Made by a program: the position numbers and the translations under genes
Notes under the pieces: generated by a model
Seen by the model: only the letters and a program-made list of their open reading frames with translations
What the model was told of the DNA's origin: nothing
Database searches by the model: none
Source of the DNA: Micrococcales bacterium
GTDB taxonomy: Bacteria > Actinomycetota > Actinomycetes > Actinomycetales > Dermatophilaceae
Length of the DNA stretch: 7,615 nucleotides
Assembly (NCBI GenBank): GCA_030537915.1
Contig: JAUNUZ010000102.1
Span: forward strand, 1-7,615
Direction of reading: 5' to 3'
Shown: in pieces, positions 6,496 through 7,615 of the stretch
How positions within the stretch are numbered: the first letter of the stretch is position 1
Layout: each line of letters begins with the position of its first letter

Positions 6496-7086
6496 CTAGG
6501 GCGAGCGCACCGAGACGATCACCCGTCCGCAGCTGCCGCCGGTCAGCAGCGACTCGAAGGCCTCGGGGACCCGATCGATACCGTCGAAGACGGTGTGCAG
6601 ACTGCGCACCCTGCCAGAGCGCAGCCAGCCGCCCACCTCGGATTCGAACTGATCGCGCAGATCCTCGTGCGCCGTGACAGTGAAGCCACGCATGGTGAGC
6701 TCTTGGTAGATGAGCCTTCGATAGTTAGCGGGGGCACCGGAATTGGCTCCGTCTGCCACCGCGCCGCAGATCACCACCCGGCCGCCGAAATTCAACACCT
6801 CGAGGGCCGCTTCGAGCTGTTCCCCGCCGACGTTGTCGTAGTACAGGTCGATGCCCTCGGGTGCGGCGTCTCGCAACAGATCGACGGCCGCCCCATCGTG
6901 GCGGTTGATGGCTCGGTCAGCGCCGAGCACGTCCGTGAGCAGCGCGACCTTGGCCGGGGAGCCTGCGACGCCGATGACCCGCGCTCCCCGGGCCTTGGCG
7001 AACTGTACGGCGCAGCTCCCGACACCACCCGCCGCGCCGGAGACGTACACGACGTCATCGGGTCTGACCTGACCGACGTGGATCAG
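6496..7086 (-). pseudogene. Medium-chain reductase (CurA/PTGR-like), C-terminal part, truncated by an IS30 element
   Basis: About 196 residues of an NADP-dependent medium-chain dehydrogenase/reductase of the CurA, prostaglandin-reductase and quinone-oxidoreductase type, which reduces enone double bonds or quinones. The recognisable sequence begins LIHVGQVRPDDVVYVS, then the cofactor-binding SGAAGGVGS turn, YYDNVGGE, GGRVVICG and a C-terminal GRVIVSV strand, ending at TAG (6496-6498). Whole proteins are about 330-345 aa, so the N-terminal GroES-like domain (about 140-150 residues) is missing. Homology stops at 7086: the next upstream codons do not continue the family, an in-frame TGA occurs at 7095-7093, and an insertion sequence starts there. 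A GTG at 7050 could open a 184-aa frame, but it lies inside the Rossmann fold and is unlikely to give a working enzyme. The missing half should lie beyond the far end of the insertion sequence, outside the window, if only one insertion took place. Confidence 0.87.
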
Positions 7087-7113
7087 GCGGATTCAAGCGG
7101 TCGTCGCAACACC
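7087..7113 (+). repeat. Probable left terminal inverted repeat of the IS30 element
   Basis: The segment lies directly between the last reductase codon and the transposase leader and ends GTCGTCGCAACACC. Its role as a terminal repeat is inferred from position and from general resemblance to IS30-family ends. The matching right repeat is not in the window. Confidence 0.5.
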
Positions 7114-7121
7114 TTGATCAC

Positions 7122-7126
7122 GGAGG
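7122..7126 (+). promoter_or_regulatory. Ribosome binding site of the transposase
   Basis: GGAGG stands eight bases before the ATG at 7135, the best Shine-Dalgarno match in the window. It decides for ATG 7135 over the in-frame GTG at 7126, which overlaps it. Confidence 0.75.
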
Positions 7127-7134
7127 TGGACGAG

Positions 7135-7615
7135 ATGGGACGACATGTGGGCTGGGCGGCGGCGGTTACCGGACGCCCTTCGGTGCGTTCTCCGGGGCGG
7201 CCGGGTGCGGCGCATCGGGAGGTCCTGACGGTGTTTTGGGATCGTGTCGCCAAGGGCGCCTCGAGCGAAGACGCGGCGGCTGCCGCGGGCGTGTCGCCTG
7301 CGGTGGGTGCGCGCTGGTTTCGCCAATGTGGCGGAATGCGCAACGTGCCCAAGAAGCCGGTCACCGGACGATACCTGTCGTTTGCCGAGCGTGAGGAGAT
7401 CGCCTTACTGAAGGCGCAGGATCACGGGGTCCGTGAGATCGCCCGCCGGACCGGTCGTGCCCCGTCGACGATCTCGCGTGAGCTGCGACGTAACGCCGCG
7501 ACGCGCAGCGGGACGCTGGTATACCGGGCCAGCACGGCCCAGTGGAAGGCGCAGCGAGCCACTGCGCGTCCAAAACCGGCCAAGCTGGCAGTCAATGACC
7601 AGCTCCACGCGTACG
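7135..7615 (+). CDS. IS30-family transposase, N-terminal 160 residues (3' part outside window)
   Basis: The DDE-type transposase of the insertion sequence. The visible part is the DNA-binding region. A first helix-turn-helix-like segment lies at about 41-68 (GASSEDAAAAAGVSPAVGARWFR). A second, highly typical IS30 one follows at about 99-120 (VREIARRTGRAPSTISREL), after the family's LSFAEREEIALL stretch. The next part, YRASTAQWKAQRAT, also matches the usual IS30 pattern. The catalytic DDE domain (family total about 350-460 aa) lies beyond the right edge, so it cannot be said whether the gene is intact. It reads opposite to the interrupted reductase. The frame is open from the ATG to the window end with no stop, so there is no sign of decay in this part. 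Confidence 0.93.
   Translation, partial: MGRHVGWAAAVTGRPSVRSPGRPGAAHREVLTVFWDRVAKGASSEDAAAAAGVSPAVGARWFRQCGGMRNVPKKPVTGRYLSFAEREEIALLKAQDHGVREIARRTGRAPSTISRELRRNAATRSGTLVYRASTAQWKAQRATARPKPAKLAVNDQLHAY

Larger units (their letters stand above)
7087..7615 (+). mobile_element. IS30-family insertion sequence, left end (continues past window)
   Basis: The element is recognised from its transposase and from the abrupt end of reductase homology at about 7086. The first bases, GCGGATTCAAGCGG then TCGTCGCAACACC, resemble terminal repeats of actinobacterial IS30 elements from memory. The boundary is accurate to a few bases only. IS30-type elements usually duplicate 2-3 bp of target; this cannot be checked because the right end is outside the window. 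Confidence 0.85.

Noticed and set aside
6496..7050. Reading the reductase fragment as an intact 184-aa gene from GTG 7050
   Set aside because: The family sequence continues upstream of the GTG to 7086, and the start would fall within the cofactor-binding fold. A truncated gene explains it better.
1..7615. A new multi-gene defence or biosynthetic system
   Set aside because: All genes match known families, and there are no clustered unknown ORFs, repeat-spacer arrays or tightly overlapping accessory operons. Nothing supports such a system in this window.

Overview
The window looks like chromosomal DNA from a high-GC Gram-positive bacterium (Actinomycetota). The reasons are strong G/C bias at third codon positions, long antisense shadow ORFs, start codons placed exactly as expected for leaderless transcripts behind TANNNT boxes, and protein sequences close to the actinobacterial forms of TypA and the alanine aminotransferase. 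A member of Propionibacteriales or a relative is possible, but I cannot fix the genus.

Layout. 1-1216 (minus): first 405 codons of the translational GTPase TypA/BipA, running off the left edge. 1275-1706 (minus): a MutT-type Nudix hydrolase just upstream of typA. 1808-2239 (plus): a 143-aa twin-CBS-domain protein, divergent from the Nudix gene, with a leaderless-type promoter and a strong 13-bp hairpin after it. 2455-3669 (plus): an AlaA-type PLP aminotransferase. 3761-4474 (plus): a free-standing class I glutamine amidotransferase with a GTG start and another leaderless-type promoter. 4580-6325 (minus): a secreted heparinase II/III-like polysaccharide lyase, convergent with the amidotransferase. 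6496-7086 (minus): the C-terminal part of a medium-chain reductase (CurA/PTGR-like). 7087-7615 (plus): the left end of an IS30-family insertion sequence that interrupts the reductase and continues past the right edge.

How the genes relate. There is no obvious single pathway. The left part is housekeeping: translation under stress, nucleotide clean-up, possible adenylate sensing, alanine/pyruvate transamination and a glutamine-amide reaction. The right part is more accessory: a secreted polysaccharide-degrading enzyme with an unusual palindromic promoter region, then a gene broken by a transposon.

I found no CRISPR array, RNA gene, toxin-antitoxin pair, phage module or recognisable new defence system. 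The most informative details are the IS30 disruption, the nested inverted repeats around the lyase promoter, and two start codons exactly six bases after a TANNNT box.
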